From Roseicyclus salinarum (GTDB lineage: Bacteria > Pseudomonadota > Alphaproteobacteria > Rhodobacterales > Rhodobacteraceae), in contig NZ_JARRSA010000010.1 of NCBI RefSeq assembly GCF_029624655.1, positions 1-64,000 of the forward strand: 64,000 nucleotides of DNA, given 5' to 3'. The translations under genes and the position numbers were made by a program. Below the pieces are notes generated by a model, which was not told where the DNA came from, searched no databases, and saw only the letters and a program-made list of their open reading frames with translations. Below are positions 55,006 through 64,000 of the stretch, piece after piece. Position 1 is the first letter of the stretch, and every line of letters starts with the position of its first letter.

Positions 55006-55473
55006 ATGGACATCCTTCTCACCGCCGCTGGCTTCCTGATGGCGCTTGTCGCGGGCGTCTTCCTCAGCTTCTCGGACTTCGTGATGCGCGGTCTCGTGCT
55101 GGCGCGGGACGGCGGCGGCGCGGCGGGCATGGTCGGGCTCAACCGAACCGTCTACCGCTCGGTCTTCATGGCGCTCCTGATCGGGTTCGTGCCGGGCTCG
55201 GTGCTTTTGTCGCTGGCCGCGATGACGGTCCTGGACGGGGCGGCGACGCTCTGGACGCTTGCCGGCACGGGCGCCTATCTCGCGGGGGTCATGGCTGTGA
55301 CGGGCCTCGGAAACGTGCCGATGAACCAGCGGCTCGACCGGCTGTCGGACGCGGGCGGCGCGGCCGGCTACTGGCCCGCATATGCGCGGCGGTGGACGCG
55401 GCTGAACCACGTCCGGACCCTCGCCTCGGGCCTCGCCGCGACGGCGTGGCTCACGGCCGGGTCGCTCGCATGA
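55006..55473 (+). CDS. DUF1772/anthrone oxygenase-like membrane protein
   Basis: The 155-residue protein has four membrane segments and the NVPMNQRLD motif typical of DUF1772 proteins, which include the anthrone oxygenase-like group. Biochemical function is unclear. It lies 15 bp after the NmrA-like gene, with a GGAGGG-like ribosome sequence in between, so both belong to the TetR-controlled operon. Such pairs are frequently induced by toxic quinones or aromatics, which is only suggestive here. Confidence 0.8.
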   Translation: MDILLTAAGFLMALVAGVFLSFSDFVMRGLVLARDGGGAAGMVGLNRTVYRSVFMALLIGFVPGSVLLSLAAMTVLDGAATLWTLAGTGAYLAGVMAVTGLGNVPMNQRLDRLSDAGGAAGYWPAYARRWTRLNHVRTLASGLAATAWLTAGSLA

Positions 55474-55524
55474 GAATGCGCGACGATCGCGATGCGCCGG
55501 GTGCCTGACAGGATCCCGGCGCGT

Positions 55525-55594
55525 CGCCCCGTGTCAGTCGCGCCGTGTCAGTCGCCCCGTGTCAGTCGCCCCGTGTCAGTCGCCCGGCGTCAGT
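55525..55594. repeat. five tandem 14-bp repeats
   Basis: CGCCCCGTGTCAGT occurs five times in direct tandem: 55525-55538, 55539-55552, 55553-55566, 55567-55580 and 55581-55594. Units 1, 3 and 4 are identical; units 2 and 5 carry one or two changes. The last unit contains the stop codon of the DUF1127 gene. Confidence 0.9.
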
Positions 55595-55811
55595 CCCACA
55601 GGGCGTCGGCGAAGACGTGGCGGACCAGCCCCTCGCGCGAAAGGCCGCGCCGCGCGAGCGCCTCGTCGTCGAGGGCGCTGAGGCGCCGAAGGCGGTCGAG
55701 CCTCGCCTGCGCCCGGCTCGCGCGTCCGAGGGCGCGCAACGCGGCGCGCAGGCTGTCCGCCACACGGCCCATGGGGGCCGCGCCGCGAAATCCGGAAACG
55801 TGTGTCGTCAT
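55590..55811 (-). CDS. DUF1127 domain protein
   Basis: The 73-residue basic protein ends with the DUF1127 block RLSALDDEALARRGLSREGL. Small DUF1127 proteins in alphaproteobacteria affect RNA and phosphate or carbon metabolism, but the function of this one is unknown. It starts with ATG at 55811; the open frame to 55907 is not convincing. The stop codon lies within the last unit of a 14-bp tandem array. Confidence 0.8.
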   Translation of the reverse strand: MTTHVSGFRGAAPMGRVADSLRAALRALGRASRAQARLDRLRRLSALDDEALARRGLSREGLVRHVFADALWD

Positions 55812-55930
55812 GGAAACCTCGCAAGGGATCTGCGCCGGTTTCCTCCCTCGGCCGGCAAGATGGTCCCGGGGCCTTGGCGCGTGAAGGCCCGGATCGCGCA
55901 ACGCCACCTTGCGCGCCGCGCATGGCCGCG

Positions 55931-57169
55931 TCAGGCGGCCCGGTCCAGCCCGAACGCGTCGTGGAGCGCCTGCACCGCCAGTTCCATGTATTTCCGGTCG
56001 ATCAGCACGCTCACCTTGATCTCGGAGGTGGTGATCACCTTGATGTTGATCCCCTCGTCCCGCAGGGTCTGGAACATCCGCGCCGCGACGCCGGCGTGGC
56101 TGCGCATCCCGATGCCCACGATCGAGACCTTGGCCACGTCCGTGTCGGCGACCACGCCGGCAAAGTCGATCTCGCCCTTCTCCCGCGCCTCGGCCAGCGC
56201 GGCCTGGGCGCGCTTCACCTCGGCGATCGGGCAGGAGAAGGTCATGTCGGTCATGCCCCCGTCCGAAATGTTCTGCACGATCATGTCCACGTTCACGCCC
56301 GCCTCCGCGAGCGGTCCGAAGATCGCCGCCGCGATGCCCGGGCGGTCCTCCACGTCCGTCAGCGTCAGCTTCGCCTCGTCGCGCGAATAGGCCACACCGG
56401 CCACGGCATTGCTTTCCACGATATCCTCCTCGGGGCAGACCAGCGTGCCTGCCTCCTCGCCTGGTTCCTCGAAGCTCGACAGCACGCGAAGCTTCACGTT
56501 GTAGCGCATGGCAAGCTCGACGGATCGCGTCTGCAAGACCTTGGCCCCGAGGGATGCCAGCTCCAGCATTTCCTCGAAGGCGATCCGGTCGAGCTTGCGC
56601 GCCTTGGACGTTATGCGCGGATCGGTCGTGTAGACGCCGTCCACATCGGTGTAGATGTCGCAGCGCTCCGCGCCGAAGGCCGCGGCGAAGGCCACCGCCG
56701 TCGTGTCCGATCCCCCGCGCCCGAGCGTCGTGATCCGCCCCTCGGGGCTAACGCCCTGGAAGCCCGCCACGACGGCGACGCGCATCCCCTCGGCGAACTT
56801 CGCCAAGATGTTCTCGGGCGGGATCTCCTCGATCCGGGCCGAGGCGTGGGCAGACGTGGTCTTCAGCGGGACCTGCCAGCCCTGCCAGCTCCGAGCGGGC
56901 ACGTCCATTTCCTGGAGCGTCAGCGCCATCAGGCCTGCCGTCACGTTCTCGCCCGAGGACACGACGGCGTCGTATTCCCGCGCGTCGAACAGCGGCGAGG
57001 TCTCCTCGACCCACCCGACCAGCTCGTTCGTCCGGCCCGCCATCGCCGAGACGATGACGATCACGTCGTAGCCGTTGGCCACCTCGCGGCCCACGCGCTT
57101 GGCGGCCCGCCTGATCCGGTCGAGCGTGGCGACGGAGGTGCCGCCGAATTTCATCACGAGTATGGGCAT
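55931..57169 (-). CDS. lysC: aspartate kinase
   Basis: The 412-residue enzyme phosphorylates aspartate in the first step toward lysine, threonine and methionine. It has VMKFGGTSVATLDRI at residues 5-19, SSGENVTAGLMAL, TLGRGGSDTTAVA and two C-terminal ACT domains (KLTLTDVEDRPGIAAAIFG, VSIVGIGMRSHAGVAARMF) for feedback control. The start at 57169 (MPILVMKFGG) is the family start; the longer frame is not. It is monocistronic by position. Confidence 0.95.
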   Translation of the reverse strand: MPILVMKFGGTSVATLDRIRRAAKRVGREVANGYDVIVIVSAMAGRTNELVGWVEETSPLFDAREYDAVVSSGENVTAGLMALTLQEMDVPARSWQGWQVPLKTTSAHASARIEEIPPENILAKFAEGMRVAVVAGFQGVSPEGRITTLGRGGSDTTAVAFAAAFGAERCDIYTDVDGVYTTDPRITSKARKLDRIAFEEMLELASLGAKVLQTRSVELAMRYNVKLRVLSSFEEPGEEAGTLVCPEEDIVESNAVAGVAYSRDEAKLTLTDVEDRPGIAAAIFGPLAEAGVNVDMIVQNISDGGMTDMTFSCPIAEVKRAQAALAEAREKGEIDFAGVVADTDVAKVSIVGIGMRSHAGVAARMFQTLRDEGINIKVITTSEIKVSVLIDRKYMELAVQALHDAFGLDRAA

Positions 57170-57290
57170 CCGCCCCGTCCCCCGCATCCCGGCCACTTCA
57201 GGGCCCCGCTTGTCGATCGCCGCGCGTCTTACGGCCCGGCGCACGATGCCGCAAGGGCCACGCGCGTCACGGCCGGATAAGGGCCCGCTC

Positions 57291-57312
57291 CTTCATCTTT
57301 CTCCAAATACGC
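57291..57312. repeat. dispersed intergenic repeat, copy d
   Basis: CTTCATCTTTCTCCAAATAC plus GC, 37 bp past the stop of the SDR gene at 57349. It has the same orientation as copy c. Confidence 0.55.
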
Positions 57313-57348
57313 GTCTCCCGCGCGCCACAGGCCCCCGGGCCGCGCGTT

Positions 57349-57990
57349 TCAGTACGGGTGCTCCCGCCCGTCCCAGGTCAGGAAGGCCCCCGTCGTCTCG
57401 AGCGACAACGCGTCGAAGCGCGCCACGAGCCCCGCCACGCTTTCCTCCAGCGCGATGTCCGCGTCCGAGCCGCCCATGTCCGTCCGCACCCAGCCGGGAT
57501 GGTAGATGCCGACGGCGATCCCGCGCGGGGCAAGGTCCCGCGCGAGGTTGCGTCCCAGGTTGGTCGCCGCCGCCTTCGACGCACGGTAGATGTAGCTCCC
57601 GCCGTTGGCGCGCATGTTGGATCCCATCTGGCTCGACACGATGGCGATGCGCGGCGCGGCGGCCCGCGCGAGGTGCGGCACCAGGGCCTGCACCGTCAGG
57701 AAGACGCCCGTGACGTTGACCGCGAACGTCTCGGCCCACATCTCGGGCGCGAACCCGTCCGCCAGGCGCTCGCCCTTGTCGGCATAGACGCCCGCGTTGC
57801 AGATCAGAAGCTCGACGGCCCTGTCGCCCAGCCCGTCGGCAAGCGCCGCGACCGAGGCCGGGTCCGTGACGTCCAGCGTCACGTCGCCCCCCGACCGCGC
57901 CGCCGCGATCACCGCCTCGCCGCGTGCGCGATACGCCTCGGCAAGCCCGGCTCCGATCCCGCGGTTCGCGCCCGTGATCACGATTGTCAT
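57349..57990 (-). CDS. short-chain dehydrogenase/reductase
   Basis: The 213-residue SDR has TGANRGIGAGLAEAY at residues 6-20, CNAGVY, the catalytic Ser in VSSQMGS, YxxxK as YRASK, and YHPGWVRTDMGG. It resembles C-factor/carbonyl-reductase-type SDRs. The substrate is unknown. The start at 57990 follows GGGGAAG by about 7 bases. It is divergent from the threonine dehydratase-like gene, with 115 bp between the starts. Confidence 0.83.
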   Translation of the reverse strand: MTIVITGANRGIGAGLAEAYRARGEAVIAAARSGGDVTLDVTDPASVAALADGLGDRAVELLICNAGVYADKGERLADGFAPEMWAETFAVNVTGVFLTVQALVPHLARAAAPRIAIVSSQMGSNMRANGGSYIYRASKAAATNLGRNLARDLAPRGIAVGIYHPGWVRTDMGGSDADIALEESVAGLVARFDALSLETTGAFLTWDGREHPY

Positions 57991-58105
57991 GGAAGGCTTC
58001 CCCGGTGTCGTGGTGGCATGTTGCGCAATGGCTAGGCGGTCGCGGCGAGGCTTGCAACCTCCCGCCGCCCGCGCGAGGCTCGGTCCAGCCATCACGGAGC
58101 GCGCG

Positions 58106-59077
58106 ATGCACTTCACGAAAGACGACCTCGAGGCCGCCCACCGCCTCGTCACGGCCGCAATGCCGCCGACCCCTCAGCACGCCTGGCCTCTCCTTGCCGG
58201 GCGCACCGGCGCGCAGGTCTTCGTCAAGCACGAGAACCATACGCCCACGGGCTCGTTCAAGGTGCGCGGCGCGCTGACCTTCATCGACTGGCTGACACGC
58301 ACGCACCCGGAGGCGCGCGGCATCTGCACGGCGACCCGGGGAAATCACGGCCAGGGACAGGCCTGGGCCGCGACATCCGCGGGGCTCGCCGCGAAAGTCT
58401 ACGTCCCGCGCGGCAACTCCACCGAGAAGAACGCGGCGATGCGCGCCTTCGGCGCCGAGCTGATCGAGTTCGGCGAGGATTTCGACACCGCCCGCGAGGA
58501 GGCCTACCGCGTGGCCGCCGAGGAGAACCTGTTCATCGTCCCGCCCTTCCACCAGGAGCTGGTGCGCGGCGTCGCGACCTATGGCTACGAGCTGTTCTCG
58601 GCCGTGCCCGACCTCGACGCCGTCTACGTTCCGATCGGCTGCGGCTCGGGCATCTGCGGCACGATCCTTGCCCGCGACGCGCTCGGCGCGAAGGCCGAGA
58701 TCGTCGGCGTCGTCTCGGAACATGCGCCGACCGCTAAGCTTTCGGCCGAGGCGGGGCGGCTCATCGAGACCGACAGCGCGCGCACCTTCGCCGACGGAAT
58801 GGCGGTCCGCGTGCCGATGGCCGAGGCCCTCGAGATCTACGGAAGGAAGGCCGCCCGCATCCTCGCCGTGTCTGATGCCGAGGTCGCCGAGGCGATCCGC
58901 ATCTACCACACCGACACCCACAACCTCGCGGAGGGCGCGGGCGCGGCGCCGCTGGCCGCGCTCCTGCAGGAACGCGAGCGGATGCGGGGCAGGAAGGTCG
59001 CCGTCATACTGTGTGGCGGAAACATCGACCGGGAGTGGCTCGTGACCGTCCTGCAGGGCGGGGTGCCGCAGGTCTGA
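58106..59077 (+). CDS. threonine/serine dehydratase-like PLP enzyme
   Basis: The 323-residue fold-type II PLP enzyme carries the PLP lysine at residue 52 (HTPTGSFKVRGALTF), the phosphate loop TRGNHGQGQAWAAT and the glycine-rich PIGCGSGICGT. It lacks a C-terminal ACT domain, as in catabolic or hydroxyamino-acid dehydratases. It could deaminate threonine, serine or beta-hydroxyaspartate. It differs clearly from bhcB at 11822, and lies alone. ACGGAG stands 7 bases before the ATG. Confidence 0.82.
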   Translation: MHFTKDDLEAAHRLVTAAMPPTPQHAWPLLAGRTGAQVFVKHENHTPTGSFKVRGALTFIDWLTRTHPEARGICTATRGNHGQGQAWAATSAGLAAKVYVPRGNSTEKNAAMRAFGAELIEFGEDFDTAREEAYRVAAEENLFIVPPFHQELVRGVATYGYELFSAVPDLDAVYVPIGCGSGICGTILARDALGAKAEIVGVVSEHAPTAKLSAEAGRLIETDSARTFADGMAVRVPMAEALEIYGRKAARILAVSDAEVAEAIRIYHTDTHNLAEGAGAAPLAALLQERERMRGRKVAVILCGGNIDREWLVTVLQGGVPQV

Positions 59078-59080
59078 CGC

Positions 59081-59764
59081 CTAGGCGGGGAGATGCCGCG
59101 CCGCCTCCTTGCGGGCCCAGGGCTTCATGCGTGCGCCATGCGCCTCGAGGAAGGCGCGGGCGCGCGCCTCGTCCTTCCTCGACAGATCGCGCACCCACCA
59201 CGCGACGGCCTTCTGCACGAAGCGGTCCGGGTCATCGGCGAGCGACGCGCACCAGCCCAGCACGCGGTCCCGCGCGGCCTCCTCGTCGGGCCGGGGATGG
59301 CGCGACTTCGTGAAGGGCAGGGCGAAGACGAGGGCCGCGCGCCGCGTCCACATGTGGTCCGACGTCGTCCGGCCCTCGATCTCGTCCAGCCGCGCCGGCC
59401 GCGCGGCCACGCGCTTCTGGCCCGCCTGCGCGACGGCATCCGCGATGGCCCAGCTGTCGAAGTCCGGCACGAAGCCCGTCAGGCAGTCCCAGGCCGGGCC
59501 GTCGTCGGGGCGGATGCGCGCCTGCACAAACAGCTTCCCCGCCGCGATGCGCGCCTCGAAGATGTCGGTTTCCCAAAGGCCCCGGGCCAGCGCCACGCGC
59601 TCGGGAAGTCCGAGCGCGCGGCGCCACTCCGTCGCAAGGTCGGTCACGGCGGTGTTGGAAAGCCCCAGATAGACCCGGTCGGCCTTGTGGTAGGCCCGCA
59701 TCCCGGCGGCGCGGTCAGGGTCGGCCTGCGCGCGAAGGGCCGCCAGTGCCTCGTCCAGGGTCAT
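59081..59764 (-). CDS. DNA alkylation repair protein (AlkD-like HEAT repeats)
   Basis: The 227-residue protein matches the AlkD/DNA alkylation repair family: RAYHKADRVYLGLSNTAVTD, LARGLWETDIFEARIAAGKL, DSWAIADAVAQAG and the C-terminal KAVAWWVRDLSRKDEARARA. Such HEAT-repeat glycosylases remove alkylated bases, but active-site residues cannot be judged here. The start ATG overlaps the GNAT stop (ATGA). It is the last gene of the glmU-glmS operon. Confidence 0.8.
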   Translation of the reverse strand: MTLDEALAALRAQADPDRAAGMRAYHKADRVYLGLSNTAVTDLATEWRRALGLPERVALARGLWETDIFEARIAAGKLFVQARIRPDDGPAWDCLTGFVPDFDSWAIADAVAQAGQKRVAARPARLDEIEGRTTSDHMWTRRAALVFALPFTKSRHPRPDEEAARDRVLGWCASLADDPDRFVQKAVAWWVRDLSRKDEARARAFLEAHGARMKPWARKEAARHLPA

Positions 59765-60353
59765 CGCGGCCGCGCGATCTGCCAGTCCAGATGCGCGCGC
59801 ACCGCCGGCCATTCGGGCGCGGTGATCGAATAGACCGCAGTATCCCTGATCGTTCCGTTCGGCAGCCGCATGTGCGCGCGCAGGATGCCGTCGAACTGCG
59901 CGCCCAGCCGCTCGATCGCGCGCCGCGACTGAAGGTTCAGCCGGTGCGTCCTGAATTCCACGGCGGTGCAGCCCCAGACGTCGAAGGCATGGCCCAGCAT
60001 CAGCCGCTTGGCCTCGGTGTTCAGCGGCCCGCGCTGCGCCGAGGGTGCGATCCAGGTCGAGCCGATCTCGACCCTCGGGGTGGCGTGGTCGATGTTCATG
60101 AAGGTCGTCATGCCGACCGGCCGGCCGCCCGCGTCGCAGGTCGCGAAGGGGATCATCGATCCGACCGCGCGCAGCCGAAGCCGCCTGTCGATCTCGGCGG
60201 CCATGCCCTCGCGGGACGGCACGCTGGTGTACCAAAGCTCCGACAGCCGCCCCTCGGCGCTCGCCTCCGACAGCGCTGGCGCATGGGCGGGGTCGAGCGG
60301 GACGAGGCGCACATGGCGCCCCGAAAGGGTCAGGTCGGGCGGCCCGAGGCGGC

Positions 60354-60357
<4 letters not shown>
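59761..60357 (-). CDS. GNAT-family N-acetyltransferase (RimJ/RimL-like)
   Basis: The 198-residue protein has the RimJ/RimL-type order: GRHVRLVPLDPAHAPALSEA, VGMTTFMNIDHATPRVEIGS, PLNTEAKRLMLGHAFDVWGC and NLQSRRAIERLGAQFDGILR. The CoA loop is APSAQRGPLN. The substrate may be a protein N-terminus or a small molecule; position after glmS would also allow an amino-sugar target, but this is only a guess. Its start overlaps the glmS stop (ATGA) and its stop overlaps the AlkD-like start. Confidence 0.85.
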
Positions 60358-62162
<1,805 letters not shown>

Positions 62163-62165
62163 GGC

Positions 62166-63533
62166 TCAACCCTTCTTTTTACTTGCCTTGATCGCCCGGA
62201 GGCGGTCCATCAGCCGAATGGCGAAGCCCGGCTTGTTCACCTGTTTCGCGCGCGCCAGCGCCAGCGCGCCGTCGGGCACGTCCTGCGTGATCACCGACCC
62301 CGAGGCGGTCATCGCCCGGTCGCCCACGGTCACGGGCGCGACCAGCATCGTGTCCGAGCCGATGAAGGCGTTGCGGCCCACCACGGTGCGATGCTTCATC
62401 ACGCCGTCGTAGTTGCAGGTGACGGTGCCCGCGCCCACGTTCGCGCCATCGCCGATCTTGGCGTCGCCGATGTAGCTGAGATGGTTGACCTTTGCGCCGT
62501 CGCCGATGGTGGCGGACTTCACCTCGACGAAGTTCCCGATCCGCGCGTCGTTGCCGATCTCGGCGTCGGGGCGCAGCCGGGCGTAGGGGCCGACCACCGC
62601 CCCCGCCGAGACGTGGCAGCCCTCGAGGTGCGAGAACGCGCGGATGCGCGCGCCGCTTTCGACGGTGACGCCGGGCCCGAAGACGACATGCGGCTCGACG
62701 ATCGCGTCGCGGCCGACGATCGTGTCGGCGGCGAAGATCACGCTGTCGGGCCATGTCAGGGTCACGCCGCATTCCATCATCCCGGCGCGCATCGCCGCCT
62801 GAAGCCGCGCCTCGGCCTGCGCCAGCTCGGCGCGCGAGTTGATGCCGAGCGTCTCGGCCTCGGGACAGAGGATTGCGGTCGCCGAAAGCCCCTCGGCCAC
62901 GGCCAGTTCCGCAAGATCGGTCAGGTAGTATTCGCCGGCCGCGTTGTGCGGCTCGATCCGCGCGAGAAGGTCCATCAGGACGCGCGCATCCGCGGCCAGA
63001 AGCCCCGAGTTGCAGCGCGTGATCGCGAGTTCGGCGGGCGTCGCGTCCTTCGCCTCGACGATGCGCAGAAGGCGCTCGCCCTCCATCACGAGGCGCCCGT
63101 AGCGGCCCGGATCGTCGGCCTCGAACCCCAGCACCACGACATCGTGCGCATCCCGTGCGGCGCGCATCCGCGACAGGGTCTCGGCGGTGACGAAGGGCGT
63201 ATCGGCATAAAGGACGACGGCGTCGCCTTCGAAGCCCGCAAGCGCGGGGGCGGCCTGAAGCACCGCGTGCCCGGTGCCCAGCTGCTCGGTCTGGCGCACG
63301 CAGACGGCCTCGGGGGCGGTGTGCGCCACCATGGCCTCGACCGCATCGGCGCCGTGGCCCGTGACCACGACGGTGCGCGACGGCTCCAGCGCGAGGCCAG
63401 CGTTCAGGGCGTGTGCGAGGATCGGCAGGCCACCCAGCTCGTGCAGCGGCTTGGGAAGCTCGGAGTTCATTCGCGTGCCGGCACCCGCGGCCAGCACCAC
63501 GAGGGCGGCGGGGCGGTCGGACGTGTCTGCCAT
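62166..63533 (-). CDS. glmU: bifunctional N-acetylglucosamine-1-phosphate uridyltransferase/glucosamine-1-phosphate acetyltransferase
   Basis: The 455-residue protein has the uridyltransferase domain at residues 1-~230 (VLAAGAGTRMNSELPKPLHE, QLGTGHAVLQA, YADTPFV) and a left-handed beta-helix acetyltransferase domain (ARLRPDAEIGNDARIGNFVE, NVGAGTVTCNYDGVMKHRTV, FIGSDTMLVAPV). It completes UDP-GlcNAc synthesis for peptidoglycan and LPS. The ATG at 63533 matches the conserved MADTSDRPAALVVLAAGAG start. glmS follows 3 bp later. The C-terminal tail is basic (RAIKASKKKG). Confidence 0.96.
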   Translation of the reverse strand: MADTSDRPAALVVLAAGAGTRMNSELPKPLHELGGLPILAHALNAGLALEPSRTVVVTGHGADAVEAMVAHTAPEAVCVRQTEQLGTGHAVLQAAPALAGFEGDAVVLYADTPFVTAETLSRMRAARDAHDVVVLGFEADDPGRYGRLVMEGERLLRIVEAKDATPAELAITRCNSGLLAADARVLMDLLARIEPHNAAGEYYLTDLAELAVAEGLSATAILCPEAETLGINSRAELAQAEARLQAAMRAGMMECGVTLTWPDSVIFAADTIVGRDAIVEPHVVFGPGVTVESGARIRAFSHLEGCHVSAGAVVGPYARLRPDAEIGNDARIGNFVEVKSATIGDGAKVNHLSYIGDAKIGDGANVGAGTVTCNYDGVMKHRTVVGRNAFIGSDTMLVAPVTVGDRAMTASGSVITQDVPDGALALARAKQVNKPGFAIRLMDRLRAIKASKKKG

Positions 63534-63669
63534 GAAAGCTGCTTTCCCTCGTTTTCCAAGCGTCCTAACAAGGGGCCGGATGGCAGGCAATAAGCCCGCC
63601 GGTAACTTTGCCCGACAGGGTGTTTCAGAAATGCGCGAAAGGCCGCCTATGGCGGTCCGGCGAGGGACC

Positions 63670-64000
63670 ATGCGGCGAACGGTGATCTTCGATCTCGACG
63701 GGACCCTGGCGGACACGGCGGGCGACCTCATCGCCTCGGCAAACGCCGCCCTCGGGGCGCTGGGCCATGCGCCGCAGCTGCTCGCGGGCCGGGACGACGC
63801 CACCGCCTTCCGGGGCGGGCGCGCGATGCTGGCGCTCGCCGCGCGTCGGCTGGCGCTGGCGGACGCCGAGGCGCTGGTCGAGCGCGGCTACCCGCTCCTG
63901 CTCGAGGCGTATGGCGCGGCGCTGAACGTCCACACCCGCCTCTATCCCGGCGCGGCCGAGGCGGTCGCCCGTCTGCGCGAGGCGGGCGTGGCGACGGGCA
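63670..64000 (+). CDS. HAD-superfamily hydrolase, phosphoglycolate phosphatase-like (incomplete)
   Basis: The 110 visible residues start MRRTVIFDLDGTLADTAGDL, with HAD motif I DxDGT containing the nucleophile Asp. The helical cap residues VHTRLYPGAAEAVARLREAG follow. This is the N-terminal half of a Gph-like phosphatase, which removes 2-phosphoglycolate or similar small phosphates. The gene runs past the window edge. GAGG stands about 5 bases before the ATG; an in-frame ATG at 63631 is less likely. It is divergent from glmU. Confidence 0.85.
   Translation, partial: MRRTVIFDLDGTLADTAGDLIASANAALGALGHAPQLLAGRDDATAFRGGRAMLALAARRLALADAEALVERGYPLLLEAYGAALNVHTRLYPGAAEAVARLREAGVATG

Noticed and set aside
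55525-55594. CRISPR array
   Set aside because: The units are 14 bp and directly adjacent, with no spacers and no cas genes.
58106-59077. Second beta-hydroxyaspartate dehydratase (bhcB paralogue)
   Set aside because: It shares only the general fold-type II PLP motifs; it is isolated from bhc genes, so threonine/serine dehydratase-like is the safer name.

Overview
The window looks like a chromosomal segment of a high-GC (by eye near 70%) alphaproteobacterium of the Rhodobacteraceae (Rhodobacter/Paracoccus/Roseobacter group). This is an inference from gene content and order: a complete beta-hydroxyaspartate cycle cluster, an Lrp-type PutR divergent from a PutA without a DNA-binding domain, a pcm-like/tolC/acidic polar protein/rhomboid block, a GAF-type PtsP, and short repeats with a CATCTTTCC core at gene ends. 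I recognise no rRNA, insertion sequence, phage or CRISPR array. Two tRNA genes are present: Cys(GCA) and Leu(UAA).

Layout. 0.2-4.3 kb: three minus-strand glycosyltransferases; two are paralogues and one is fused to a degenerate methyltransferase-like domain. 4.4-7.0 kb: BASS-type transporter and acyl-CoA ligase. 7.1-9.5 kb: ureide genes (5-hydroxyisourate hydrolase, a PuuE-UraD fusion, ureidoglycolate lyase). 9.6-15.0 kb: bhcABCD and divergent bhcR. The last ureide enzyme releases glyoxylate, the substrate of the bhc enzymes, so 7.1-15.0 kb reads as one route from purine ureides to oxaloacetate, with some steps encoded elsewhere. 15.0-19.1 kb: putR/putA. 19.3-22.4 kb: two SDRs and an amine oxidase-like flavoprotein. 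22.8-27.2 kb: an Mce/Mla-type lipid transport operon.

27.3-31.3 kb is the most unusual part. It holds a lasso-peptide-like precursor and an asparagine-synthetase-like lasso cyclase on the minus strand, then tRNA-Cys, then a WbsX-type glycosyltransferase gene that loses its 3' end. Directly after it lie two pieces of a lasso B2 (transglutaminase-like) protease gene on opposite strands: the catalytic-Cys piece on minus and the AHAW catalytic-His piece on plus. Re-inverting about 190 bp joins the two pieces into one reading frame. This is either a decayed RiPP locus or an invertible switch.

31.4-37.4 kb: PCMT-like methyltransferase, TolC, an acidic low-complexity protein, rhomboid protease and a small conserved protein ending in a clear terminator. 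37.5-42.5 kb: LysR regulator divergent from dabB-dabA, an energy-coupled inorganic carbon uptake system. 42.6-49.9 kb: tRNA-Leu, a GNAT-like protein, and a minus-strand run of flavin reductase, mtnP, alpha/beta hydrolase, DUF2927 protein and apt (methylthioadenosine to adenine to AMP salvage), then a GNAT and a GMC oxidoreductase. 50.0-57.2 kb: SulP transporter, ptsP, a TetR regulator with three operator copies divergent from an NmrA-like gene and a DUF1772 gene, a DUF1127 protein with a 14-bp tandem array at its stop codon, and lysC. 57.3-64.0 kb: SDR, threonine dehydratase-like enzyme, a tight glmU-glmS-GNAT-AlkD-like operon, and the start of a phosphoglycolate phosphatase-like gene cut by the window edge.
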